The notes under the pieces were generated by a model. The model had not been told where the DNA came from. It ran no database searches and saw nothing but the letters and a program-made list of their open reading frames with translations. Below are positions 16,693-24,057 of a stretch of 64,000 nucleotides of DNA, in pieces. The stretch spans positions 62,001-126,000 of the forward strand of contig NZ_JASCXJ010000005.1 of the NCBI RefSeq assembly GCF_030271535.1, in the 5' to 3' direction. Both the position numbers and the translations under genes were made by a program. The first letter of the stretch is position 1, and the number at the start of each line of letters is the position of its first letter. The stretch comes from Nocardiopsis sp. ATB16-24 (lineage in GTDB: Bacteria; Actinomycetota; Actinomycetes; Streptosporangiales; Streptosporangiaceae).

Positions 16693-17583
16693 TCAGACCA
16701 GGAGGGGGATGAGAAGACCACCGGCGATAGCGACCGCCAGAATGCAGGCAACGTAGGCGCCGACCAACCGCGGTTTGAAGATCGCGGCCAGCATGGCCAG
16801 TTCGGGGACGCTAGCTCCGGCTCCGCCGATGATGAGGGCGAACACCGGGCCCAACCCCATTCCGGCCGCCTGCAGGGCGAGGCCGATGGGGAGGGCAGCC
16901 TCGGTGCGAACGTAGAGGGGGATGCCGATGAGTGCGGCGACCGGCACGGCGAACAGGTTGTCGGGACCCGCGACGGAGGCAAGGAAGGTCTGGGGGACCA
17001 CACCGTAGATGAAGGCACCGATCGACACACCGATCAGCATCGGAATCGCCAGCGGTTTGAAGAACGACACTGCCTGATTCCAGGCGGGACGGGCCTCGGC
17101 CTTGAGGCCCTGCCAGGGAGTATCGCTGTGTCCCTCCGCAGTGACCTTGACCCGACGAACGTACTTCTCCATCCCCAACACCTCCAGGAGGAGAGAGAGC
17201 ACGATCGTGCCGACGAAGACCACCAGGAAGTAGCCGATCATGATCTGCCAGCTGAAGAGGATCCAGGTGATGCCGAGAATAATCGGATTCAACAGGGGAG
17301 ATGCGAGCAGGAACGCAGCCGCCCCTCGGAAGGGTGCCCCGACCTTCAGCAGGCCCATAAGCATCGGAAGCGTGGAGCACGAGCAGAAGGGGGTGAGCGC
17401 ACCGAGAACGGCCCCTTTCAGAGGGGCCATCAGCTTTCCTCCCGCCAGCCAGCGCTGCAGCCTCTCCTCACCCAACCGACGCTGTAAAAGGGCGACGATA
17501 AAGGCAACCGCGAAGAAGAGCAGGACCAGCTCAATCGCGATCGTTCCGAACGTCTTGATCGTCTCGATCCAGTTTTCAGACAT
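16693..17583 (-). CDS. arsP: ArsP-family permease for organoarsenical efflux
   Basis: 296 residues with about eight membrane helices. Residues 64-70 are TPFCSCS, the Cys pair motif that marks ArsP and related DUF318 permeases; ArsP exports trivalent organoarsenicals such as methylarsenite and aromatic As(III). Inorganic arsenite pumps (Acr3, ArsB) lack this motif, and an Acr3 is encoded separately at 24054. The start overlaps the arsR stop by 8 bases, so both are one operon converging on the epoxidase gene. An organoarsenical exporter beside a putative C-As pathway is strong context evidence. DUF318 members of other function exist, so the assignment rests on motif plus neighbours. Confidence 0.8.
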   Translation of the reverse strand: MSENWIETIKTFGTIAIELVLLFFAVAFIVALLQRRLGEERLQRWLAGGKLMAPLKGAVLGALTPFCSCSTLPMLMGLLKVGAPFRGAAAFLLASPLLNPIILGITWILFSWQIMIGYFLVVFVGTIVLSLLLEVLGMEKYVRRVKVTAEGHSDTPWQGLKAEARPAWNQAVSFFKPLAIPMLIGVSIGAFIYGVVPQTFLASVAGPDNLFAVPVAALIGIPLYVRTEAALPIGLALQAAGMGLGPVFALIIGGAGASVPELAMLAAIFKPRLVGAYVACILAVAIAGGLLIPLLV

Positions 17584-17983
17584 CTGTTGGTTCCTCTGGG
17601 GGGTTAGTCGCTTCGTCGTCTTTTTCGCTGAGGCAGCAGGCCTTGGCGCCTTCGGGGGTCAGCGCCGCGAGCGAGGCAAGCCAGCGGACCGGCATTCCCA
17701 ACTCTTCGCAGCAGAGCGCATACACGTTGGACCGGCCACGGGGCATGACCTTGACGAGTTCCTGCTCACGCAGGGGGCGCAGGTGGTGACTGATGAGGGT
17801 CTGGCTGAGTCCGGTGGCTTCCTGGAGCTCCTTGACGGTGTGAGGACGCTCGGCGAGGAGAAGGCACAGAATCGTGCGGTTCTCGTCTGCCAGCGCCTTC
17901 AGTTTGGGAACGAGCAGACGCGCCCGCTCCCAGTTCGACAGCTCTTCGTTTTCGAGCAACCGGATGTCCAGTTCCTTCGACAT
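17576..17983 (-). CDS. arsR: ArsR-family metalloregulator of the arsR-arsP operon
   Basis: 135 residues from ATG 17983, preceded by AGGAG; a longer frame to 18079 has no ribosome site. The winged helix has recognition helix SQTLISHHLRPLR (about 60-72) and a wing near 80-90. Vicinal pairs Cys91-Cys92 and Cys116-Cys117 plus Cys40 are candidate As(III) thiolates, placed after the wing and not in the classical ELCVC position, so the sensing site is of a distinct actinobacterial type. It probably represses its own operon through the dyad at 18017-18034 and may act at other island promoters. Confidence 0.85.
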   Translation of the reverse strand: MSKELDIRLLENEELSNWERARLLVPKLKALADENRTILCLLLAERPHTVKELQEATGLSQTLISHHLRPLREQELVKVMPRGRSNVYALCCEELGMPVRWLASLAALTPEGAKACCLSEKDDEATNPPEEPTDV

Positions 17984-17995
17984 GACCCTACTCCT

Positions 17996-18034
17996 ATCAA
18001 CAGTAATTATCCATGTCAACAGCTTTCGCTGTTG
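17996..18034 (-). promoter_or_regulatory. arsR-arsP promoter and operator candidate
   Basis: On the minus strand a perfect hairpin dyad CAACAGC-GAAA-GCTGTTG (18017-18034) runs into TTGACA, a plausible -35. A direct repeat TGTTGACA / TGTTGATA spaced by 11 bases crosses the promoter. Both lie just upstream of the arsR ribosome site, as expected for autoregulation. Confidence 0.5.
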
Positions 18035-18352
18035 CGACCTTCGGTGGCGCCTTGCCAGCGGGGAGAAAAGCACCGACATCTCCCTGGTCAGGGCGCCGTT
18101 GCGGCATCACCCATGATCTCATCAGCGAGAACTGTTGCCATCAGCGAACCCGTTCTGCCGGGTAAACGCCCACGGGCCTCGGTCCCTGCCCGAACAGCCA
18201 GTAGTCGGGCGTCGAGTCGACCTCGAAGGAAAGCGGGCCAAGGGAGGACACCAGGAGGAGGAAATCGGGTCCAGCGCTCGAGAGGCATGGTGTTTCGTAC
18301 CAGGAGCGCGGAGTATCGGGCACCTTCGGTTCAGGTCTGCCCAACGGGACAA
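18035..18352. other. Gene-free spacer
   Basis: About 320 bases between the arsR promoter and the end of the TetR gene. The long plus-strand frame through it is a shadow of the TetR gene. No motif recognised. Confidence 0.4.
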
Positions 18353-18997
18353 TCAACTTCCTGGAGCGACCGTAGTCCCCGGTCCATCCTTACCGCCTCT
18401 TGGTACTCGGGCCAGGGCAGGGAGAACCATCCGCCAGATCTCAGGAAGCCCGCTGCGAACATCATCCGCGCCGGTTTCCGACTGCTCGAGAAGCTCCCGT
18501 ACCATCACCGCCTCGGCACCGGTGGTCAGGAGCTCCACCAGTTCCATGACGGCCTCGGGGTCGGTTCCCGCAGCAAGCGAGCCGCGCCGCCACGCCTCGT
18601 CCACTAGGGACTCCACTGTTGGGATCCAGGAGCTTCGCCATCGTGGCCGGGCCTCTGTCCACTCGCGAGAGAGCCGCGCCGCCGCCCGTACCACGGCCTC
18701 CTCACGTAGGAGTTCGGTAAGGATCCGTAGGACGGCATCGAGCCCACTCCAGGGGGAATCGACGCTCTGTGTCGCGTGCTGCACCGCACATCGCGTGACG
18801 CCGGCCCCCCATTCGCATACGGCTTCGGCTAACGCTGCCTTGGACGGAAAGTGGAAGGTCAGCGCTCCTATAGTCACGCCAGCCCGGCTACTGACCCGAT
18901 TCAGAGTTGTGCCAGCGTACCCGGAACGAACTAACTCCACGCCCGCGGCCTGTATGAGAAGAACCCGCGTCCGCTCCGACCGCTCCTGCCTCGCCAT
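18353..18997 (-). CDS. TetR regulator of the gamma-butyrolactone receptor type
   Basis: 214 residues. The N-terminal helix-turn-helix (about residues 25-55: TTLNRVSSRAGVTIGALTFHFPSKAALAEAV) is characteristic of ArpA/ScbR-like receptors that hold secondary-metabolite genes silent until a butyrolactone binds the C-terminal pocket. No butyrolactone synthase gene lies in the window. The perfect palindrome TGATCATGATCA at 19022-19033, 25 bases upstream of the start, is a likely autoregulatory site. Divergent from the StrR-type activator, it is placed to control it. Confidence 0.8.
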   Translation of the reverse strand: MARQERSERTRVLLIQAAGVELVRSGYAGTTLNRVSSRAGVTIGALTFHFPSKAALAEAVCEWGAGVTRCAVQHATQSVDSPWSGLDAVLRILTELLREEAVVRAAARLSREWTEARPRWRSSWIPTVESLVDEAWRRGSLAAGTDPEAVMELVELLTTGAEAVMVRELLEQSETGADDVRSGLPEIWRMVLPALARVPRGGKDGPGTTVAPGS

Positions 18998-19416
18998 GAT
19001 CCTGCCTTCCGAGATCGATATTGATCATGATCAGTGGGCACACGTGTCCACTACCTGCGTCAAGGACCACTGGCGCGACTATTCGCATCTGCCTCGGTAC
19101 CATCCTCAGGAACGTACGGTGCCAGACATCCCAGAAAAACAGAGCAAGTTATCTGTTGCCGATTGAAAACAGAGAGAATACTCTTTATTCTTAGTCTCCG
19201 TGAGTACTCACCTCAGCACTGGCCCGACGCCCCATGCATGTCGGCACGTCCTCGTGCTTTTCCCCTGCCCGGCTCGACCACGGCCTCCACATCCACGCGC
19301 TCCGCACCGAATCCGTCCCTGGCTCTGTCATGGCGAAGGAATTCGGCGCACCGTTGGCGGCCGTACTGAATCCGTCACCCTGACCATGGATGGCATTCTT
19401 CGTCAAAGGAGCTGAG
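18998..19416. promoter_or_regulatory. Divergent control region between TetR and StrR-type genes
   Basis: Three sites stand out. TGATCATGATCA (19022-19033) is a perfect palindrome near the TetR start. TTGAAA (19163-19168) and TATTCT (19186-19191), 17 bases apart, form a promoter toward the activator gene. GTGAGTACTCAC (19200-19211), a perfect palindrome, lies just at the expected transcription start, a classic repressor position. The activator then has a leader of about 220 bases. Confidence 0.55.
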
Positions 19417-20433
19417 ATGGCGACCACTTCGGAGCGAGTCCCGATCAACGTCCTGTTGGACGCCGATTCCCCCCGGGTGGAAGGGATCGACCGTGATCAT
19501 GTAGCACGCCTGGCCGAGCGGATTGACGAATTACCTCCGATCCTCGTCCACCGGTCGACGATGCGGATTATCGACGGTATGCACCGCCTGCACGCGACAC
19601 GTATGAGTGGCCGCACAACCATCGAGGTGGTCTACTTCGACGGATCGGTTCCCGACTGTTTTCTCGCTGCGGTCGAGGCGAACATCCGCCATGGGCTTCC
19701 TCTGACTCTGGCTGACCGTAGGGAGTCCGCGAAGAAGATTCTGGCCAGTCACCCCCAATGGTCGGACCGGGCGATCGCTGCCAGGGTCGGGTTGTCCGGA
19801 AAGACGGTCGGTGCCCTGCGCCGTACCTCGACCGACCCCGCGGTCCGGTCCGCGGTCCGAGTCGGACTCGACGGCCGCGTCCGAGCCGTCGACCACGGCG
19901 AGAGACGCCAAAGGGCTGCCGACCTCCTGGCGCAAAACCCGGGAGCATCGCTTCGAGAAATCTCTAGGTTGGCTTGCGTCTCCGTGGAGACGGTACGAGG
20001 CATCCGTGACCGACTGAAAAGCGAGGACAGCCCCCCACCCAGCGAGGACACCTCTGCGTCCCCGGTAGGCGAAGACGTGTTGACCGCCGCTGGCCATCCG
20101 CCTTCGATCGAACTGAACGAACAACTTCGTGCAAGGGCGAAAAACACGAGGCAGCGTTCCGCCGAGGTCCGTCCTATCGACCTCGGGGTCGTGCTCGACT
20201 CGCTTAAGAAGGACCCTACTCTTCGGTACAACGACGAAGGTCGTACGATGATCCGCTGGCTCGAGACCCGTGTCATACGCCACGATGAGGCCGAGCTTGT
20301 CGAACGTATCCCCTCACACCAGGCCGCCAGGATCGCGGCCGTTGCGCGTGCCTGTGCCGTGAACTGGAATGTCATCGCGTCCCTACTGGAGCGCCGCGGG
20401 GATCAACCGACTCATGCGAGTGCCATCACCTGA
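19417..20433 (+). CDS. StrR-family pathway activator (ParB-like N domain)
   Basis: 338 residues from ATG 19417 with AAAGGAG 5 bases upstream. The N-terminal ParB/Srx-like domain has the family hallmark SPRVEG, ELPPILVHR, RIIDGMHRLHA and ANIRHGLPL, followed by HPQWSDRAIAARVGLSGKTV, as in StrR, NovG and related activators of antibiotic clusters; a second helix-turn-helix lies near residues 170-190. Such proteins bind inverted repeats upstream of biosynthetic operons and switch them on. Codon 39 is TTA (19531), so translation should depend on the bldA leucyl-tRNA, tying the cluster to development. It is the best candidate for the pathway-specific activator. Confidence 0.87.
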   Translation: MATTSERVPINVLLDADSPRVEGIDRDHVARLAERIDELPPILVHRSTMRIIDGMHRLHATRMSGRTTIEVVYFDGSVPDCFLAAVEANIRHGLPLTLADRRESAKKILASHPQWSDRAIAARVGLSGKTVGALRRTSTDPAVRSAVRVGLDGRVRAVDHGERRQRAADLLAQNPGASLREISRLACVSVETVRGIRDRLKSEDSPPPSEDTSASPVGEDVLTAAGHPPSIELNEQLRARAKNTRQRSAEVRPIDLGVVLDSLKKDPTLRYNDEGRTMIRWLETRVIRHDEAELVERIPSHQAARIAAVARACAVNWNVIASLLERRGDQPTHASAIT

Positions 20434-20454
20434 CGGCCGGTGTACATGGATTGG

Positions 20455-20486
20455 AGCCCGGACAAGAGAACTTGGCCGGGCTTTTC
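20455..20486 (+). terminator. Intrinsic terminator after the StrR-type gene
   Basis: Stem AGCCCGG-A-CAAG with its complement CTTG-G-CCGGGCT (20455-20482, one mismatch) closes on AGAA and is followed by TTTTCC. It lies 20 bases after the stop codon. Confidence 0.75.
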
Positions 20487-21337
20487 CGTCCCTGGTGCGA
20501 AGCTATTTTCAGCAACTGATTCCCGCCATGGAAGGCTTCTCGGGATCGGGAAGAGCCATGCCTGAACAGCGAGGACGAAACCAGAAGCACGATTGTGTTC
20601 AATATGCATCGAGGTGGCTTTGCCAAGCACGGGGTGCGGAAGTTGCTGAATTTTTACATGGCATGGTTCTCATATCGCGCCGCTGACGAATCAGATCGTC
20701 TGCTGTTGCCTATTTCTTCCTCTGATGAATCCCTGTCGGTCGAGGAAAAGGGATGAGGAAATTTCGGGACGGGCAGATCCGGCTTCCCGACCTCTGCTGC
20801 CTCCGGGGTTTTCTGAGGTTCGAAGGTCCTCTGGCGCAGAGCCAGAGACATCTCCACGACTCCCGGAAAGGATATTCCGCGAGAGGTGAGTATCGACTGT
20901 TCTATTTCGAGTAGCCAGGAAAAGAATCTATCCTTCTCCTCAGATCAGGAAGAACCACCGAAACGGAGGGGTTTTGGGTCGCTCTGCTCTGAACCGAATG
21001 TCATGGCGCCTTGGTCTCCCCGCCTCAACAGTGAACGCAAGGGCGCGGAGTGCGTTCGCCGTAGTAGCTGCGACGCACGGCAATGTCTCCCATCTTTTCC
21101 TCTGCCGTGTCGGCGGATTAGGATATCGGTGTGGGCGACGGACAGTACGCGGACTTCCCACGGGCCGCAGGTCCTGAGCCTTGAAGACGCACGTATCCAC
21201 GACCTGTATCGACCACGACCCCATGATTTCATGGGTAAATATTCTCATCCGCATGCCTGGGCCCCAAGAGCAGTGTTCCACGGCCTCGCCAGAGCTTTCG
21301 GCACATGGCATCCGTCCTCATCTCAACGGAGTAACCT
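20487..21337. other. Long gene-free stretch of lower GC
   Basis: About 850 bases with no frame that resembles a protein on either strand and unusually low GC for this genome. A perfect inverted repeat CCCATGA-TT-TCATGGG lies at 21220-21235, followed by AT-rich TAAATATTC, about 100 bases upstream of the flavin reductase gene and possibly its operator and promoter. The rest may be a decayed gene or imported spacer. Confidence 0.45.
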
Positions 21338-21877
21338 ATGCCCCTTTCCTCCAGGACCCTTCTGGGCATCCCGAAGACTAATCTCCGAGGGACCTCTTGG
21401 GCTATTCCCTCCGGTGTCTCGATCGTGAGTACGATCAGTGCTGACGGGGACCTGTACACGGTCACGGTGAGCTCGTTAACGACCGCCTCGCTGGAACCGC
21501 CACTGGTGGTGTTCTACCTGAAAAGGGTGTCGAGGTCCCTGCATGCGGTCCGTGACGGCGGCGAGTTCGCTGTGACGGTCCTGGCCGCGCACCAGGATTC
21601 TGTTGCTTTACGCTTCTCCGCTCCCGGGCTGCCTAGAGGTTCTCAGGGTTGGAAAGGGATCCCGTTACGTCCGGCCCCGGTCACGGGCCTTCTTATAGCG
21701 GTCGAAGGAGTGGCTTATTTCGACTGCTGCCTGGTGTCGTGCTTCGAGGTCGGTGACCACCAGAGCATCCTCGGGCGGATGCTCTCCTGCGACGGTCTCG
21801 AACCGTCGGCGTCCTTCCTCCACGGCAACAGTGAATTCACCATGTTCCGGGACGCGGGGTCGCCAACCGTTGACTGA
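21338..21877 (+). CDS. Flavin reductase domain protein
   Basis: 179 residues with the FMN-binding split-barrel fold of HpaC-like reductases: SGVSIVSTISADGDLYTVTVSSLTTASLEPPLV is the usual opening, followed by VFYLKRVSRSLHAVRDGGEFAVTVLAA. GGAG precedes ATG 21338. These enzymes supply reduced flavin to a partner oxygenase by diffusion. The island's ArsO-like flavoproteins or an enzyme of the organoarsenical pathway could be the user. Three TTA codons (21476, 21608, 21665) suggest recent acquisition or bldA control. Confidence 0.8.
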   Translation: MPLSSRTLLGIPKTNLRGTSWAIPSGVSIVSTISADGDLYTVTVSSLTTASLEPPLVVFYLKRVSRSLHAVRDGGEFAVTVLAAHQDSVALRFSAPGLPRGSQGWKGIPLRPAPVTGLLIAVEGVAYFDCCLVSCFEVGDHQSILGRMLSCDGLEPSASFLHGNSEFTMFRDAGSPTVD

Positions 21878-22333
21878 GCCGTCTCGCTGGAAACCGACTG
21901 GGGCCGGTCCCAGGTCAGGTTCAGCAGACGGTCTCGTGTGGCGCCACCAGAGTTGTCGAAAGGAAGATGTTCGCGGACTCCACCTCGGTCCCGTTCTGAG
22001 TCCGGAGCTCCCTGCCGTCGCTCATCCTCCTGGCCCGACAGCCCCGGAGAACGAGCGCCGGCGTGCCGGATCGCACCGTCGCACGGTGCACCTGGCCAGG
22101 TTCACCCAGAAGTGGGACCCCCTGTTGCTCGAAGACAGCGGGGTGCTCAGACCGAACTTGGAAAGGCCGGAACAAGGGCGGATGGCGATGAGCGAGCGGA
22201 TCGGAAGCGTCGTGGTTCCCGAGCAACAGGCATGGCGCACTCCAGGGCGGGCATCGAAGCCCAGGCCGGGCTTCGAACGAAGAGAAGGAGAGAAGGATTG
22301 TCCCCGTATATTCACCCTGCGAATGTTGGTCCG
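21878..22333. other. Spacer upstream of the ArsR-ArsC fusion gene
   Basis: Frames cross this stretch but none resembles a protein, and the frame in phase with the fusion gene gives a low-complexity extension unlike any ArsR. No clear promoter seen. Confidence 0.4.
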
Positions 22334-23014
22334 ATGAACGCTGAGTTTGCTTTGGAACAGCGGGCCAGGTTACACGCGGTGCTGGCGGACAGTGCCCGCC
22401 TGGCTGTCACCGACGTCCTGCGAATGGGTGATGCCTCTCCCACCGAACTGGGCGAACTGTTGAGCATGCGTTCCAACCTCGTCGCCTACCACCTACGTAT
22501 CCTGGAGGAGGCGGACGTCATCACCCGTGTCCGTTCCGAAGCGGACCAGCGCCGGGTCTACATTCGCCTTCGCCCCGAAGCGCTCACAGCCCTGACACCG
22601 ACCTCTCTCCTGAACACGCCCCGCGTGGTGTTCGTGTGCACCCGCAACACGGCCCGCTCTCAACTGGCCGCCGCGTTGTGGGAACACCACAGCCCGGTCC
22701 CTGCGGCCTCGGCCGGTACCCATCCCGGCCCTCGCATCCACGAAGGCGCGCTGGTCACAGCCCGCAGTCACGGTCTGCGGATCGGATCCCGAAGCCCCGC
22801 CCACGTGGACGACGTGCTGCGCGAGGGCGACCTGATCGTGGCGGTCTGCGATAGCGCCCACGAGGAACTCCCTCCCGCCCGCGATCGTCTGCACTGGTCG
22901 ATTCCCGACCCGATACGGGCGGACACCGCCACCGCCTTCGAGGATGCTTTCACTCAGATCAGCGGTCATATCGAGCGGCTCGCGCCCGCTGTCCGACATC
23001 AGAAGAGATCGTGA
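22334..23014 (+). CDS. ArsR-arsenate reductase (LMW phosphatase type) fusion protein
   Basis: 226 residues in two domains. Residues 1-90 are an ArsR winged helix with SNLVAYHLRILEEADV as recognition region. Residues 95-226 are a low-molecular-weight phosphatase/arsenate reductase domain with loop VCTRNTARS (nucleophile Cys102, Arg108) and the SIPDPI Asp loop. Such fusions occur in actinobacteria; the catalytic domain may act as a reductase or as an arsenic-sensing partner. ATG 22334 has no good ribosome site, so the start is not certain. Codon 13 is TTA. It follows the flavin reductase in the same direction after a long gap. Confidence 0.82.
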   Translation: MNAEFALEQRARLHAVLADSARLAVTDVLRMGDASPTELGELLSMRSNLVAYHLRILEEADVITRVRSEADQRRVYIRLRPEALTALTPTSLLNTPRVVFVCTRNTARSQLAAALWEHHSPVPAASAGTHPGPRIHEGALVTARSHGLRIGSRSPAHVDDVLREGDLIVAVCDSAHEELPPARDRLHWSIPDPIRADTATAFEDAFTQISGHIERLAPAVRHQKRS

Positions 23015-23241
23015 CCGGCCATCCCCGCCGGTTTACCGTCGACCAGCAGTACACCTTGAACATCGCCTCACGTGGCCTGGAGAAGGAGTTCAAGGGATCC
23101 CCACGCCGCCACCATGGCCTGTCCCTACCGCTGTTGGCCACAAGTTCTTCCGAGTCCGAGCGAGGCTCGAAGTTCCGCCTTGGTGGCGCGGGACGGCGGG
23201 ATGATCCGAGGGCCCGCTTTGTGTCGTGCCAGCTGTGCTGT

Positions 23242-23649
23242 TCACCCCTGAGTGGAGAGCTCCGCGATAAGTTTCTCGACACGCTTTTTGATCTCGTCGC
23301 GGATCGGGCGGACCGCGTCCACGCCCTGCCCGGCCGGGTCGGGTAGCTCCCAGTCCAGGTAGCGCTTGCCGGGGAAGACCGGGCACACGTCCCCGCAGCC
23401 CATGGTGATGCACACGTCGGAGGCCTCGACGGCTTCGGAGGTGAGGATCTTGGGCTTTTGGTCGGTGATGTCGATGCCCACCTCGGCCATGGCCTCCACC
23501 ACGGCGGGGTTGACCGACTCGGCCGGGGCCGAACCCGCCGAGCGCACCTCCACCTGCTCGCCGGCCAGGTGGGCCAGCCAGGCGGCCGCCATCTGGGAGC
23601 GGCCCGCGTTGTGCACGCACACGAACAGCACGGACGGGATGTCGGCCAT
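23242..23649 (-). CDS. arsC: Arsenate reductase ArsC (LMW phosphatase family)
   Basis: 135 residues from ATG 23649; the frame's extension to 23742 would cover the divergent promoter. The loop VLFVCVHNAGRSQ holds Cys11 and Arg17, and Cys80, Cys85 and Cys89 follow, the last in GCGDVCPVFPGKRYLDWELPDP. This Cys relay is that of thioredoxin- or mycothiol-coupled arsenate reductases, which reduce arsenate to arsenite for export by Acr3. It is divergent from arsR-acr3, with a shared 93-bp control region. Arsenite made here could also feed the C-As pathway. Confidence 0.9.
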   Translation of the reverse strand: MADIPSVLFVCVHNAGRSQMAAAWLAHLAGEQVEVRSAGSAPAESVNPAVVEAMAEVGIDITDQKPKILTSEAVEASDVCITMGCGDVCPVFPGKRYLDWELPDPAGQGVDAVRPIRDEIKKRVEKLIAELSTQG

Positions 23650-23742
23650 AGGGTCCCACCTTCTTCTTTCGGATCCGACCGGGCGCGGCCCAGACCGATG
23701 ATCAATTCGCATCAGTGTCGAATGATATGACATCATCAGCAC
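23650..23742. promoter_or_regulatory. Divergent arsC / arsR-acr3 control region
   Basis: This 93-bp AT-rich interval between divergent arsenic genes contains several short dyads, including TCAGC-ACAT-GCTGA (23736-23749), which overlaps the arsR start codon, and repeated ATCA/TGAT steps. It is the expected binding region of the adjacent ArsR. Exact promoter elements are unclear. Confidence 0.45.
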
Positions 23743-24057
23743 ATGCTGACATCAGTCGAAATTGATCTGATCAGGGCGCTGGGGGACCCGCTGCGCCTGC
23801 GCATCGTCTCCCTCCTCGCCCACGAGACCCTGTGCACCACGCACCTGGTCACCGAGACCGGCGCGAAGCAGACCAACCTGTCCAACCACCTGCGTGTGCT
23901 GCGCGAGGCCGGGGTGGTGGAGACCGAGCCGTGCGGCCGCTACACCTACTACCGGCTGCGCCCCCAGGCCTTGGAGGGACTGGCCCAAGACCTGAACGAC
24001 CTCGCCGCCACCGCCCGCCGCACCATCGCCGCCGACACCAAGAGAGCCTGCCCATGA
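23743..24057 (+). CDS. arsR: ArsR-family repressor of acr3
   Basis: 104-residue single winged-helix domain. Recognition helix KQTNLSNHLRVLREAGV lies near residues 43-59, wing near CGRYTYYRL. Cys31 (ETLCTTHLV) occupies the helix position equivalent to the classical ELCVC sensor; Cys64 and the C-terminal Cys103 could complete a thiolate site. Its stop overlaps the acr3 start (ATGA at 24054-24057), so repressor and pump are co-translated. Confidence 0.9.
   Translation: MLTSVEIDLIRALGDPLRLRIVSLLAHETLCTTHLVTETGAKQTNLSNHLRVLREAGVVETEPCGRYTYYRLRPQALEGLAQDLNDLAATARRTIAADTKRACP

Noticed and set aside
16582..17487. 301-codon plus-strand frame
   Set aside because: Antisense of arsP; translation is a low-complexity Glu/Arg/Asp-rich sequence.
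18135..19166. 343-codon plus-strand frame
   Set aside because: Antisense of the TetR gene; no family resemblance.
20886..21428. 180-codon frame before the flavin reductase
   Set aside because: Codon use and translation look random and it overlaps the true gene start.
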